Assembly: GCA_028095005.1 (NCBI GenBank)
Contig: CM051460.1
Location: 69,169,676 to 69,233,675 of the forward strand
Direction: 5' to 3'
Length of the DNA: 64,000 bases
From: Rhynchospora pubera
Lineage: Eukaryota; Streptophyta; Magnoliopsida; Poales; Cyperaceae
In this document: positions 46,675 to 56,509 of the stretch, piece by piece
Layout of the letters: each line of letters starts with the position of its first letter
How positions within the stretch are numbered: the first letter of the stretch is position 1
Translations under genes and position numbers: made by a program
The notes under the pieces: model-generated
What the model was told of the DNA's origin: nothing
The model's input: the letters and a program-made list of their open reading frames with translations, nothing else
Databases searched by the model: none

Positions 46675-49600
46675 ATGGAAATGAAACCCAATTACTTTTC
46701 GTTGGGGCGTAACCCTCTTAGCGACGCGTCTTATCGGAACCCGGATGAGATGATAAATGAGCAAGGGCCGGGTCACCACCCCTTTAGTGGCGCGCCTTAT
46801 CGGAACCCGGATAAGGTGATAAGTGAGCAAGGGCCGGATCGTCACTCCCTTAGTGGCGCGCTACATCAGCGCCCGGATGTAGTGGCAAGTAAGCAAGGGT
46901 CTTCGCACTTTTCACGACGGGTGCGGGGGGCAAGGAAGATAGTCAGTGAGAGTAGGATTCGTTTAGGTAGTTGGAATGTAGGGTCTCTAACAGGAAAGTT
47001 AAGAGAGTTAGTGGATACGGCGATCAGGAGGCGTGTGAACATCTTGTGCGTACAAGAGACAAAGTGGACGGGCCAAAAAGCAAAGGAAGTGGAGAACACC
47101 GGTTTCAAGCTGTGGTACACTGGAAAAGAACGGGGCAGGAATGGAGTAGGTATCTTAATCGACAAGAGCCTTAAGAGTGGAGTTGTCGACGTGCGGAGAC
47201 AAGGGGATAGGATCATTCTAGTGAAGCTAGTTTTGGGGGACTTAGTTTTGAACGTCATTAGTGCTTATGCACCACAAGTAGGACTAAGTGAATCCATCAA
47301 AATCCAATTCTGGGAAGATTTAGATGGTATGATTAGAAGTGTGCCAACCACTGAAAAGCTCTTCATCGGAGGAGACTTCAATGGACATGTAGGTGAAACT
47401 AGTGGAGGGTTTGAGAGGGTGCATGGGGGTTTTGGGTATGGCGATAGGAACCAAGAAGGTGAGGACTTCTTGAACTTGGCCATAGCTTACGACCTCATGA
47501 TAGCTAATACCTTCTTTAGAAAAAGACAATCCCACTTAGTTACCTTTAGTAGTGCCCAACACTTTTCTCAGATTGATTTTGTTCTTGCTAGGAGAGAGGA
47601 CAGACGAGCCTGCATGGATTGCAAGGTTATACCTGGGGAATGTGTCGTCTCACAACACAAACTTGTGGTGGCTGATTTTCGCTTTTCGCTGCGTTCTAGA
47701 GTAGGTAGAGGTGCTCGAGTTGTGAAGACGAAGTGGTGGAAGCTCAAAGGAGACGTGTCTCATACTTTTAGGGGCAGAATGATTGAAGAAGGTCCGTGGA
47801 AAGCAGATGAAGAAGCAAACAAGATGTGGGAAGATATGTCAGCTAGCATTCAAAAGGTAGCTACGGAAGTGCTTGGAGTTACTAGAGGAAGCAACCGCGA
47901 ACCCAAAGATACGTGGTGGTGGAACGACGAAGTGCAGAAAGCTATTAAAGAAAAGAAAGAATGCTACAAACGCTTGCACCATGACAAGACCGACGACAAT
48001 GCGCAGAAGTACAAATTGGCCAAGAAGAATGCAAAGAAAGCTGTGAGCGAAGCAAGAGGTCGGGCTTATGAGGATCTATACCAGAAGCTGAGTACGAAGG
48101 AGGGTGAGAAGGACGTGTATAAGATAGCCAAGCTTCGAGATAGGAAGACGAGAGACTTAAACCAAGTGAAGTGCATCAAGGACGAGACTGATAGGCTTTT
48201 AGTGAGGGACGACGAGATCAATAATAGGTGGAGGGATTACTTCAACAAGTTATTCAATGGAGAGGATGACGACTTAGGAATTGTGTTGAACGACTCCTTT
48301 GATGACTCCAATAGACGTTTTGTTAGGAGAATTCAAGAGTCCGAGGTGAAAGAAGCCTTAAAACGAATGAAAGTAGGTAAGGCTCTAGGACCTGATAACA
48401 TACCAATCGAAGTATGGAGGTGCCTCGGAGATGTGGCTGTAGTTTGGTTAACCAAACTATTCAATAGCATTTTCCGATCAAATAGGATGCCAGATGCGTG
48501 GAGGAGAAGCACTCTAGTACCAATCTTCAAGAATAAAGGGGATGCTCAAAGCTGTACAAACTATAGAGGAATTAAGCTTATGAGTCATACAATGAAGCTT
48601 TGGGAGAGAGTGATAGAACATCGTTTGAGACGGATGACAAACGTTTCGAAAAACCAATTTGGTTTTATGCCTGGGAGGTCAACCATGGAGGCCATCTTCC
48701 TAATAAGGCAATTGATGGAGAGATATCGGGAGCGAAAGAAGGATCTACATATGGTTTTCATTGATTTGGAGAAAGCATACGACAAAGTGCCAAGGAAAGT
48801 TATGTGGTGGGCACTAGAAAAGAAGAAAGTCCCCACAAAGTATGTTACCCTCATCCAAGACATGTATGATGGTGCCGTTACTTGCATCAGGACATGTGAT
48901 AGTGTAACTAGTGACTTTCCTATTAAAATAGGACTACATCAGGGATCAGCTTTGAGCCCGTATATTTTTGCCTTAGTGATGGATGAGATCACGAAGGATA
49001 TACAGGGAGAGATTCCTTGGTGTATGCTCTTTGCGGACGATGTGGTGTTAGTCGATGAGAGTAGGACGGAGGTCGATAGGAAATTGGAATTGTGGAGACG
49101 AACTCTAGAGTCCAAAGGGTTTAGGCTTAGTAGAACTAAGACGGAGTATATGGGGTGCGAGTTTAGTGGGATACGACCAGTGGACGGAGATGTCTGTCTA
49201 GACGGGCAGGTAGTACCTACGAAAGATACTTTTCGATATTTAGGGTCGATGCTGCAGAGCGATGGCGAGATAGATGAAGATGTTAGTCACAGGATAAGAG
49301 CGGGGTGGGTGAAATGGCGACAAGCATCAGGCGTCCTATGCGATAAGAAAGTCCCGCAGAAGCTAAAAGGCAAGTTCTACAGGACAGCGATTAGACCTGC
49401 GATGTTGTATGGCGCAGAATGTTGGGCTACTAAAAGACGACATGTCCAGAAGATGAGTGTAGCTGAGATGCGTATGTTGAGGTGGATCTGCGGTCACACG
49501 AGGAAAGATCGGATTAGAAATGATGACATACGAGATATGGTTGGGGTCGCACCAATAGAGGAGAAGTTGATCCAACATCGTTTGAGATGGTTTGGACATA

Positions 49601-49797
49601 TCCAACGCAGACCTCCAGAGGCACCGGTACGTATCGGAATTCTTAATCATTTCGAGAACACCCGGAGGGGGAGAGGGAGACCAAGATTGACATGGGAAGA
49701 AGCGGTGAAAAGAGACCTTAAAGAATGGAACGTCTCCAAGGAGTTGGCGATCGATAGGAGCGCTTGGAAGTTAGCAATTCATGTACCGGAGCCATGA
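46675..49797 (+). CDS. RTE LINE ORF: apurinic endonuclease and reverse transcriptase
   Basis: An uninterrupted frame of 1040 codons. Residues about 13-80 are three tandem 23-residue units (LSGAPYRNPDKVISEQGP type). The endonuclease (about 95-335) has GSWNVGSLTG, QETKW, SAYAP, GGDFNGHVG, IDFVLARR and SQHKLVVADF, which cover the known catalytic positions. The reverse transcriptase (about 560-830) has KALGPDNIPIEVW, YRGIKLMSH, QFGFMPGRST, FIDLEKAYD, GLHQGSALSPYIF and the catalytic FADD (786-789). A basic C-terminal part (RRGRGRPRLTWEE) follows. Such proteins nick DNA and prime reverse transcription on the target. With no stop or frameshift and all key residues seen, this copy could be young or recently active; expression cannot be judged. 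Confidence 0.92.
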   Translation: MEMKPNYFSLGRNPLSDASYRNPDEMINEQGPGHHPFSGAPYRNPDKVISEQGPDRHSLSGALHQRPDVVASKQGSSHFSRRVRGARKIVSESRIRLGSWNVGSLTGKLRELVDTAIRRRVNILCVQETKWTGQKAKEVENTGFKLWYTGKERGRNGVGILIDKSLKSGVVDVRRQGDRIILVKLVLGDLVLNVISAYAPQVGLSESIKIQFWEDLDGMIRSVPTTEKLFIGGDFNGHVGETSGGFERVHGGFGYGDRNQEGEDFLNLAIAYDLMIANTFFRKRQSHLVTFSSAQHFSQIDFVLARREDRRACMDCKVIPGECVVSQHKLVVADFRFSLRSRVGRGARVVKTKWWKLKGDVSHTFRGRMIEEGPWKADEEANKMWEDMSASIQKVATEVLGVTRGSNREPKDTWWWNDEVQKAIKEKKECYKRLHHDKTDDNAQKYKLAKKNAKKAVSEARGRAYEDLYQKLSTKEGEKDVYKIAKLRDRKTRDLNQVKCIKDETDRLLVRDDEINNRWRDYFNKLFNGEDDDLGIVLNDSFDDSNRRFVRRIQESEVKEALKRMKVGKALGPDNIPIEVWRCLGDVAVVWLTKLFNSIFRSNRMPDAWRRSTLVPIFKNKGDAQSCTNYRGIKLMSHTMKLWERVIEHRLRRMTNVSKNQFGFMPGRSTMEAIFLIRQLMERYRERKKDLHMVFIDLEKAYDKVPRKVMWWALEKKKVPTKYVTLIQDMYDGAVTCIRTCDSVTSDFPIKIGLHQGSALSPYIFALVMDEITKDIQGEIPWCMLFADDVVLVDESRTEVDRKLELWRRTLESKGFRLSRTKTEYMGCEFSGIRPVDGDVCLDGQVVPTKDTFRYLGSMLQSDGEIDEDVSHRIRAGWVKWRQASGVLCDKKVPQKLKGKFYRTAIRPAMLYGAECWATKRRHVQKMSVAEMRMLRWICGHTRKDRIRNDDIRDMVGVAPIEEKLIQHRLRWFGHIQRRPPEAPVRIGILNHFENTRRGRGRPRLTWEEAVKRDLKEWNVSKELAIDRSAWKLAIHVPEP

Positions 49798-49929
49798 CGT
49801 AGGAACTTAGGGGTAGGAGCGATGTCATAGGTTTGTAGGTCCCTCTATCAGGTCACGGTCGAGGTCTAGGTTTCTACTATTACTATTATTATTAGAGGTA
49901 TTATTATTAGTATGGCTAGTCTTACTATT

Positions 49930-49938
49930 AGTATTTTT

Positions 49939-49971
<33 letters not shown>

Positions 49972-50107
49972 TTTTATTTTTATTTTATTTTTTTTATTTT
50001 TATTTTATTTTTTTATTTTATTTTTTTTTTTTATTTATTTATTTTTTTTTTTTTTATTTTTTTTTTTTTTTTTATTTTTTATTTTTATTTTTTTTTTTTT
50101 TTATTTT

Positions 50108-50154
<47 letters not shown>

Positions 50155-50155
50155 C
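49930..50155 (+). repeat. Extremely T-rich tract in the LINE 3' UTR
   Basis: About 226 bp of T runs broken by single A residues, ending in a pure run of about 45 T, follow a TATTATTATTATTAG microsatellite. It lies between the ORF and the conserved 3' end. It gives a spurious Phe-rich frame that is not a gene. Confidence 0.85.
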
Positions 50156-50245
50156 GATGTGTTCTCTTATTGGGTTTCTTTCTAGCCTACCCCAACTTGT
50201 TTGGGACAAAAGGCTTAGTTGTTGTTTGTTGTTGTTGTTGTTGTA

Positions 50246-51592
50246 AAGGAGTTTGTTCTCTCTATTAGATCAAAGTTAGTTGGTTAATTATTATTGTATT
50301 TGACATTTATGTTACTGATATTGGTATGGTACTAAATAGCTGAGAACCTTTTTTAAACTCATTAAGCTGCTACTGGTTTCTTGCAAACATATTGCTTTGT
50401 GAATTTCATTCATACTTGTACAAATTGGTATGAAAGGTTCTTTATTTTCCCATTTGCAACATTATCAATTGTAGTCCAGTAAGCTTATAAGCGAGCTATG
50501 AACAAAAAAATCTGTGATTAAAATTCAAATTTGACAAAATTAGTTAGATAAGTCTTGGTTATTGGATTAACAATGACCAGTAAACTAGTTTCTGTTGGTA
50601 TTAAAGGTCTAGACACAAACTTTAAAGTTTAAACTATTCAAAGAATTACCAGTACTGGTGCATGCAGGTACTGACACAAAGTAGAAAAACACAGAATGGG
50701 AAATCTGAAAATCCTCGTCTAAGGTTGATTCTTTCAATACTTATTCTTTCACTGCTGTTATTATGGTAAATTTAGGATGACAACGAATCAATGATGCAAA
50801 CTTCTGTTTGCACCATCCAATAAGACCTGAGGAGGAATTAAATCCATGGATTATTTCCTTATTTTCAATTTTCTTCTATTTTCCGTGCATTCACGTTGGA
50901 TACAAAGACAGAATTGGATCATTTTATCAAATTCATTCAATTTTGAGATCATAAAAATAACTGATCTTTCATTAAGCTCAATTATAAATTCAGCAATTTT
51001 ATTCACTACAATCTGGCCTAAAGACAAAGATAAGGTAATATAGAAAGTTATCTAGCAATATGACTATTGATTTGCATCAAATATTCCATATCCAATGATA
51101 TGTATCTTTTCCATAGTCAATTTGAACCCAATTTCCATGTAAAACTGGTACACGCATGTACCAACACCAAAGCTGAAAAGTATTTCACCTTTTTTTGATA
51201 ATTTGAGGACCATCCCAGATTATTATATCCAATGAACATAATTAAAACAAATTTAAATCTGGAAATTTAGAATTTTGTAATTTCTAAATTATCACAACTC
51301 AAAATTTTAAAATTTTCGAAATTAATATCTTTAGAATTTTAAATTTTCGAAATAAAACTTCAGAAGTTAAAATTTTCCAAAATGTTTACATTCAAAAATT
51401 CAAATTTAAGTTCTATGTAAAAAAGTTAAAATTCTAATGCGAGTGTCAGCAAGCTCAAATTTTCTTAATTTACTATGGGAATTCGGATTTGTCCATTTTT
51501 TTGTTTTTTGAAAATAACAAAACAACTTCTATTCATTTGCTCTCTTTTTTTTTTTTTAACAAAATAACAAAGTAACTTCAGCATATATGTTT
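50246..51592. other. Intergenic, no gene seen
   Basis: Contains TGGTACACGCATGTACCA, an 18-bp near-palindrome near 51149, and the related GTACTGGTGCATGCAGGTAC at 50652. An AAATTTT-rich tract lies at 51240-51440. The text at 50329-50365 loosely resembles 46227-46262 on the other side of the LINE. No protein similarity. Confidence 0.4.
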
Positions 51593-52040
51593 ATTACTTC
51601 ATTTTCGATATTTTTTTTCAAAATAACTTAAGCTGGTTTGTTTGTTTGTTTCAAAATAACATAAATTTCTATGTTCATTTTTTTTTCCCCAAAATAAGAA
51701 GCTAACTTTAGCTGGCTTATTATTTTTTTCCCGGAAAGTAACAAAGTAACTTTAGCTAGTATGTCCATTCAATTTTAAAAGTCTAAGGCTTTAATTTCAA
51801 ATGGATGTCCATTTCCATTACTTCATTTTCGTTTTTCTTTTCAAAATAACTTAAGCTGGTCTGTTTGTTTTTTTTTTCAAAATAACAAAATAACATAAAC
51901 TTCTATGTTCATTTTTCCCCCAAAATAAGAAGGTAATTTTAACTGGCTTATTATATTTTTTTTCCCGAAAGTAACAAAGTAACTTTAGCTAGTCTATTCA
52001 TTCATTTTTTTTTTAAGTCTAAGGCTTTTAATTCAAATGG
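51593..52040. repeat. Tandem duplication, about 224 bp per unit
   Basis: Two units start ATTACTTCATTTTCG at 51593 and 51817. Each contains CAAAATAACTTAAGCTGG, a TTCTATGTTCATTTTT block, AAGTAACAAAGTAACTTTAG and a GTCTAAGGCTTT end. Units have diverged by many substitutions, so it is old. Confidence 0.75.
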
Positions 52041-52439
52041 ATTGTTCATTTTCTTTTCTAAAATTAAAAAACCAAAGTGATTTCATATGGACTGTTCAAT
52101 TTCTTTTTTTTTCCCAAAATAACTAAGTAACTTTAGCTGGTCAAACATGATCAAATTTTATATGGATTTATAAATCACATTCCATCTTACAAGTAAATAT
52201 CATCATAAATAGAATTTTCTAAAAAAATTACATGTAGTTTTTGTTTGTTATTTAATTGTACTGTAATATATTTCAAAACGAAACAATTAAAAGTAAATAA
52301 TATTTTTTATTTTTTTTGAAAAAATAGATTTCATTCTTATGTTTCAATTATACTCTTAAGCATAATCCATTTATAAGATTATAGAACTAATAATAAAAAT
52401 TCATTTAGGACTTATAGTAGATTAATGAGGACGGTTCTA
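52041..52439. other. Intergenic, no gene seen
   Basis: AT-rich, with no structure recognised beyond a further degenerate AACTAAGTAACTTTAGCTGG copy near 52122. Confidence 0.4.
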
Positions 52440-52770
52440 GTGTCAACAATTTTAAGCCCCAAATGCCCCAAAACACATTTTTCTTACTACTTTTACAAAA
52501 TATAAAATTCAAACTTTGAATCCAAACTATTGATCTTATTCGATATAACTAGCGATGCATTTTTTATATAAATTTTATAAATTTTGAAGTTTATTTGATA
52601 CTTGATCAAGAGATTGAATATTGAACGAATCTTGTTAAATATGATAGATTAATTTTAATATGTTCATATTTTAGCTTCTTGATCAAATATCAAATAAACT
52701 TCAAAATTTATAAAGGGTGTCATTTAAGAGATTGAATATTGAACGCATCTTGTTAAATATGATAGATTTA
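52440..52770. repeat. Nested direct and inverted repeats, transposon remnant
   Basis: The unit GAGATTGAATATTGAACG, continuing to TTGTTAAATATGATAGATT, occurs at about 52611 and 52730. The segment TTTTGAAGTTTATTTGATAC at 52577 is inverted at about 52685. The left part resembles, in reverse, the repeat at 43350-43607. No coding. Confidence 0.5.
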
Positions 52771-53431
52771 TGAGTTTGTTTTTTTTTTTTTTGTGAAAGA
52801 CATAATGGTAAAAGGGCAGTCTAAGCTAATCCAAACTGTATATCTAACTGATGAAAGATTTTTACTTTTATAATATCAACATAACTATCACTTAAACTAT
52901 TTTATAGTTCACCAACATTAAGTTCTAAGATATGCATAATTTATTATATAATTTTCAAACTTTAAATTTAAACATATACCATGTATTTTATATTTTAAAT
53001 TAATTTATTATTTTAAGACACACATCTTTATTATTTTGAACTCTATATTTACTTTTATCTGAAGGCTATACAATTGATTTTGTTTTATGGGAAAATTTGA
53101 TTTTGTAAGACATTGAATAGCTTAAAACGAACTCTAATGGAATACCAATCATTTTAACATGCAACTCTATCGTGTTGAAAGAACATGAACATATTACATA
53201 TATATTGGCAAGAAATTAACTTGATCATGTTGAAAACTAAACCATGTATGGGAAGACTTAATTATTTCAGTTTTTGTTTTTTTACTGTCATGATTATGTT
53301 ATCTTATATAGAAAATATACTTTAAAAACAAGATACTTTCTGTTAAAATCATTTATTCAAAATCAATTACTGACTAAAAAAAAATTAACGTCACAGTTTT
53401 TCATATATTGTTTATAGTAACATTCAATATC
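52771..53431. other. Presumed Helitron body, no gene seen
   Basis: AT-rich non-coding DNA upstream of a Helitron 3' end. The 5' terminus of the Helitron could not be located. Confidence 0.35.
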
Positions 53432-53460
53432 GTCGAGCGAAGCTCGACATACAGATCTAG
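53432..53460 (+). mobile_element. Helitron 3' terminus, plus orientation
   Basis: The hairpin GTCGAGC-GAA-GCTCGAC (53432-53448) is followed by 8 nt and CTAG (53457-53460) and then T. Helitrons end in a GC-rich hairpin a few bases before CTRR and insert between A and T. The body extends to the left; no rolling-circle replicase-helicase was found, so it is non-autonomous or truncated. Confidence 0.7.
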
Positions 53461-55182
53461 TTAACATAAATGTGTGATTCATTATTCATACCGAATATCT
53501 TTGGCAACAAAGAGGATCTTCTAAAATATCTCAAATCTGAAATAAAAATGCCAACTTGGGTTGGAACGAAAGTGTTCCATTTGACATTTTTTTTTAATCA
53601 AGTTTGTTGCATTTGGCTCAATAATCTCTTGTGACTAAACTATTTTTCATTGCTTAAATTTAGCTCTCTTCATTTTTCCATTCGCTCTCTCTAGTATCAT
53701 CTTCAACTTACTCTTCTAAAACGTTCGAGGAAAGACGAATGAAAGATAATAGCAAAAAAATTGCAAAACAATTATTGAAAGTATATCGCACAAAACAAAT
53801 GAGCATTAAGTCGCCTCTACTCAGGATATATCAAATGAGCATTAGGTTGCAAAAGACAAAGACAGAATTTTCTTATGAAAAAAATACTTGGAGCTATTCG
53901 TTTCAATTGAGAAACAAATTAAATAGTTCTCACAACATCGGTACCTATTCGGGTACCGCACCACAAACAACTCCACACACGTACCTACGTTGCTCTCACC
54001 AAACAACAATATAGCCCTAAATTAATTAAAATGCATCACATGCTCAAATTTTATTTGAATGAAAAAGAACTCTCATGTTATCTAAACCAAAAAAATTCCC
54101 ATTTTTTGCAATTAGACCCCTGCAACTTCCAAAATTTGCATCTTTTATAATTTTCCCATCAGGTTTGTAATCAGAAGCAACACCTTGATTTTGCCTAGCC
54201 AGCAGTGGCACTATCTCCTAATCCTGTACACGCTATTTTTCTCCCTCTCGCTCTTACAATCTTCCTTGAAAAACCCTGTCCAAGATCAAACATAATTGGT
54301 AAACTATTGCTCATCCTAGTAAATTGTTCTATAATATCCCATACAATTAAGTTAAATTCGATCATGACCGGACTAAGTGTCCAGCACTAATAATTAGACG
54401 AACAAAATTGGCAAAGCTGGTCAATTATTTTGGCATTGAGATATTGTGGTGAAGAAAAAGAAAAAAATTGGTGAACTAATCCAAACTCGTTCCTATTAAC
54501 AAAATCCATTACCAGACAGTTTGACATTTATTAAGAACAAGTGCATATACAACATACACAAAAGAACAAAGGGAGACCGGGTAAAGAGTGGAAACAAAAA
54601 AACTGGTTCTTCAGACTTCAACTGCATAGATAAAGTACGAATTTTTTTACTCTCAAAATCAGTTATCAAAACAAATCTCGTGAATTTCTCAGTTGAATTA
54701 AGTCTTTGTGTACAACAAACTATGGAAACTGCTGGTCGTGAGTCTGGTTCAACCTTCGCATGATATGACCTCAACATTGACCGCTTCTTTCACCGATCAT
54801 AAACAATTCTCAACTTGGACAGTAGAAGACATCAGACAGTGACCTATCATTATACATATGTATGGTCAATTCGGTATTTCACATTTTAATCCTCAGTTAA
54901 AAAACCTGGCAGATCTAACATATGAATCAAAAGAAAACTGAACTAGCAACAAACAGACTGAATATATGCAAAAATAAACTCAATTTGTGGCAGAATAGAA
55001 GTTCCTTCATTATCTATGTAGATAACAGCTATTGCATTCATAGCAGTAGTGAAATCCTTCCAATTCACGCAACCAACTGAATTAATTGCTCACAACCAGT
55101 ATTCACAAATCCATCACTCGATCATTATTTTTCAAAATCAAGTGTCACCAGAATATCTCTCAATAATACATTTTGTCCATCG
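53461..55182. other. Intergenic, no gene recognised
   Basis: Open frames at 53739-54014 (plus) and 54496-54777 (minus) resemble no known family. The minus-strand frame could be an exon downstream of the leader-like region at 55183-55440, but no consistent splice structure was found. Confidence 0.35.
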
Positions 55183-55440
55183 TTAATGGCAATTGCGATC
55201 AAGATCAAAATGCGAAAAAGAGAAAGGGAGATCAGTACTGTAGAAGGAATTAAGCAAAGCGGGCTCAGCTTCCTCTACGACCACTAACCTCAATCCTTCT
55301 TCTCTCTCCCCCTTCTTCTTTCTCCGCGTATTTTCTGGCACAGCTCGAGTTCCTGTTCTGGTTTCGTCTCCTCCTTTTTTCCCCCTCACCCGGGCCTCCC
55401 TTCCCTTTCACTGCCTCTCGGGTCGCTGGGCCGGGTCAGT
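55183..55440 (-). other. GC-richer, leader-like region, possible promoter and 5' exon
   Basis: The minus strand is purine-rich (AGAAAGAAGAAGGGGGAGAG) and clearly richer in GC than its surroundings, as in plant promoter-proximal exons. A 68-codon frame shows no family similarity. Gene assignment is uncertain. Confidence 0.3.
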
Positions 55441-55473
55441 TTGCTGCCTTTGTATTATTCATTTATTCTTTTG

Positions 55474-55694
55474 GGGTGTGTTTGGATGAGCCATGAATAA
55501 GGAATAAGAATAAGAAATTTCGGTATGCGTGTTTATCCAAATTTTTTATTCTTATACCATGGTTTTGTTAGTATAAGAATAAGGGCCCAAATTCCTTATT
55601 CTTGTGTTGTTTGGGTTGCACAAGAATAAAAATAAGCACGCATACCGAAATTTCTTATTCTTATTCCTTATTCTAAGCTTATCCAAACACACCC
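55474..55694. mobile_element. MITE, GGGTGTGTTTGGATGAGC family, TTG TSD
   Basis: A 221-bp element, the reverse-complement relative of 4128-4349 (it shares ATTTCGGTATGCGTG and GGGCCCAAATTC blocks), flanked by TTG (55471-55473 and 55695-55697). Ends are GGGTGTGTTTGGATG and ATCCAAACACACCC. Confidence 0.85.
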
Positions 55695-55925
55695 TTGGAG
55701 GTTAAGAGCAAGTGGCGAGGAAGGCGGAGGAGGATACAAAATAAGCGAACACACAGTTCAACTAAATGGACGATTTTGCCCTTCATCCGAGAATTTCCCG
55801 TTAAATTTAACGGAGAACGTTAAGAGATGCGGAACTTATCACTGATCCCAACCGTCCGATTTATAATAAATTGACGTTCTATATTTTTTTGTGTCCACGT
55901 TAGAATTTCCCTTAAAAGACTTTGA

Positions 55926-56300
55926 GGCATTTCAGACCGATATATATATATATATATATATAGCCTTGTGCCTATGCATTTTTTATGGAATGCTCTTAAA
56001 GGATTTAATTGGATATGGCTGTCATTTTATATCAGATACCAATTACGATTTAATTAATTGATCATATCTGATAACTTTAACGAATTTGGAATTATACTAT
56101 ATCTATCGTAATTTTTTTTTCCCAATTTCAGAAAGATTTGTTGGCATTTCAGACTAATATAGCCTTCTGGCTATGGATTTTATGGAATGCACATAAGGAT
56201 TTAATTGGATATAAGGCTGTCATTTTATATATCAGGTACCAAGTACGATTTAATTAATTGATCATATTGGATAATTTTAACGAATTTGGAATCATCTAAA
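55926..56300. repeat. Tandem duplication, about 217-bp offset
   Basis: GGCATTTCAGAC starts unit 1 at 55926 and unit 2 at 56143. Both contain AAGGATTTAATTGGATAT, GGCTGTCATTTTATAT and ACGATTTAATTAATTGATC. The first unit also has a (TA)n expansion near 55940. Non-coding. Confidence 0.8.
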
Positions 56301-56325
56301 TCGTAAGATTCTCTTTTTAATTTCA

Positions 56326-56458
56326 GGCTTTGTTTGGATGAGAGTGAGAATTAGGAAAGATGGAAATAAATTTATTATTAAACAATTCAAACTATTAACA
56401 AAGTTACACACTTCACAATACTTCTTCTCACTTCTTCCCACACCATCCAAACGGAGCC
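56326..56458. mobile_element. MITE, TTTGTTTGGATG ends, TCA TSD
   Basis: A 133-bp element with ends GGCTTTGTTTGGATGAG and CATCCAAACGGAGCC, flanked by TCA (56323-56325 and 56459-56461). It contains AAGTTACACACTTCACAATA. It lies 51 bp left of the point where readable gag of the Copia element begins. Confidence 0.82.
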
Positions 56459-56509
56459 TCAGGAATATTTGTTTACTTTTCTCAAGCCTTGCCCATTGTT
56501 CGGTCAGCA

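Larger units (their letters stand above)
46580..50243 (+). mobile_element. RTE-type non-LTR retrotransposon, apparently full coding length
   Basis: The leader contains GGTCCCAAGCCCGGG and AGGAGGGTTGTGATAGGCT, common to plant RTE elements. One long ORF is followed by a short 3' UTR with CCTACCCCAACTTG and GGGACAAAAGGCTTAGTTG, and then a (TTG)n tail (50221-50243) instead of poly(A), the RTE hallmark. The 5' end is approximate and no target duplication was confirmed. A T-rich tract (49930-50155) expands the 3' UTR. Confidence 0.88.

Noticed and set aside
46866..49650. Several minus-strand frames of 65-130 codons under the LINE
   Set aside because: They are antisense shadows of the 1040-codon frame.
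49912..50268. A 118-codon Phe-rich frame
   Set aside because: It is the translation of the T-rich tract in the LINE 3' UTR.
46221..50365. Similar text on both sides of the LINE (GGCTGAGAACTTTTTTAAA and GCTGAGAACCTTTTTTAAA) as a target duplication
   Set aside because: The copies are imperfect, and the left one lies over 300 bp away from the LINE start; an older local repeat is more likely.
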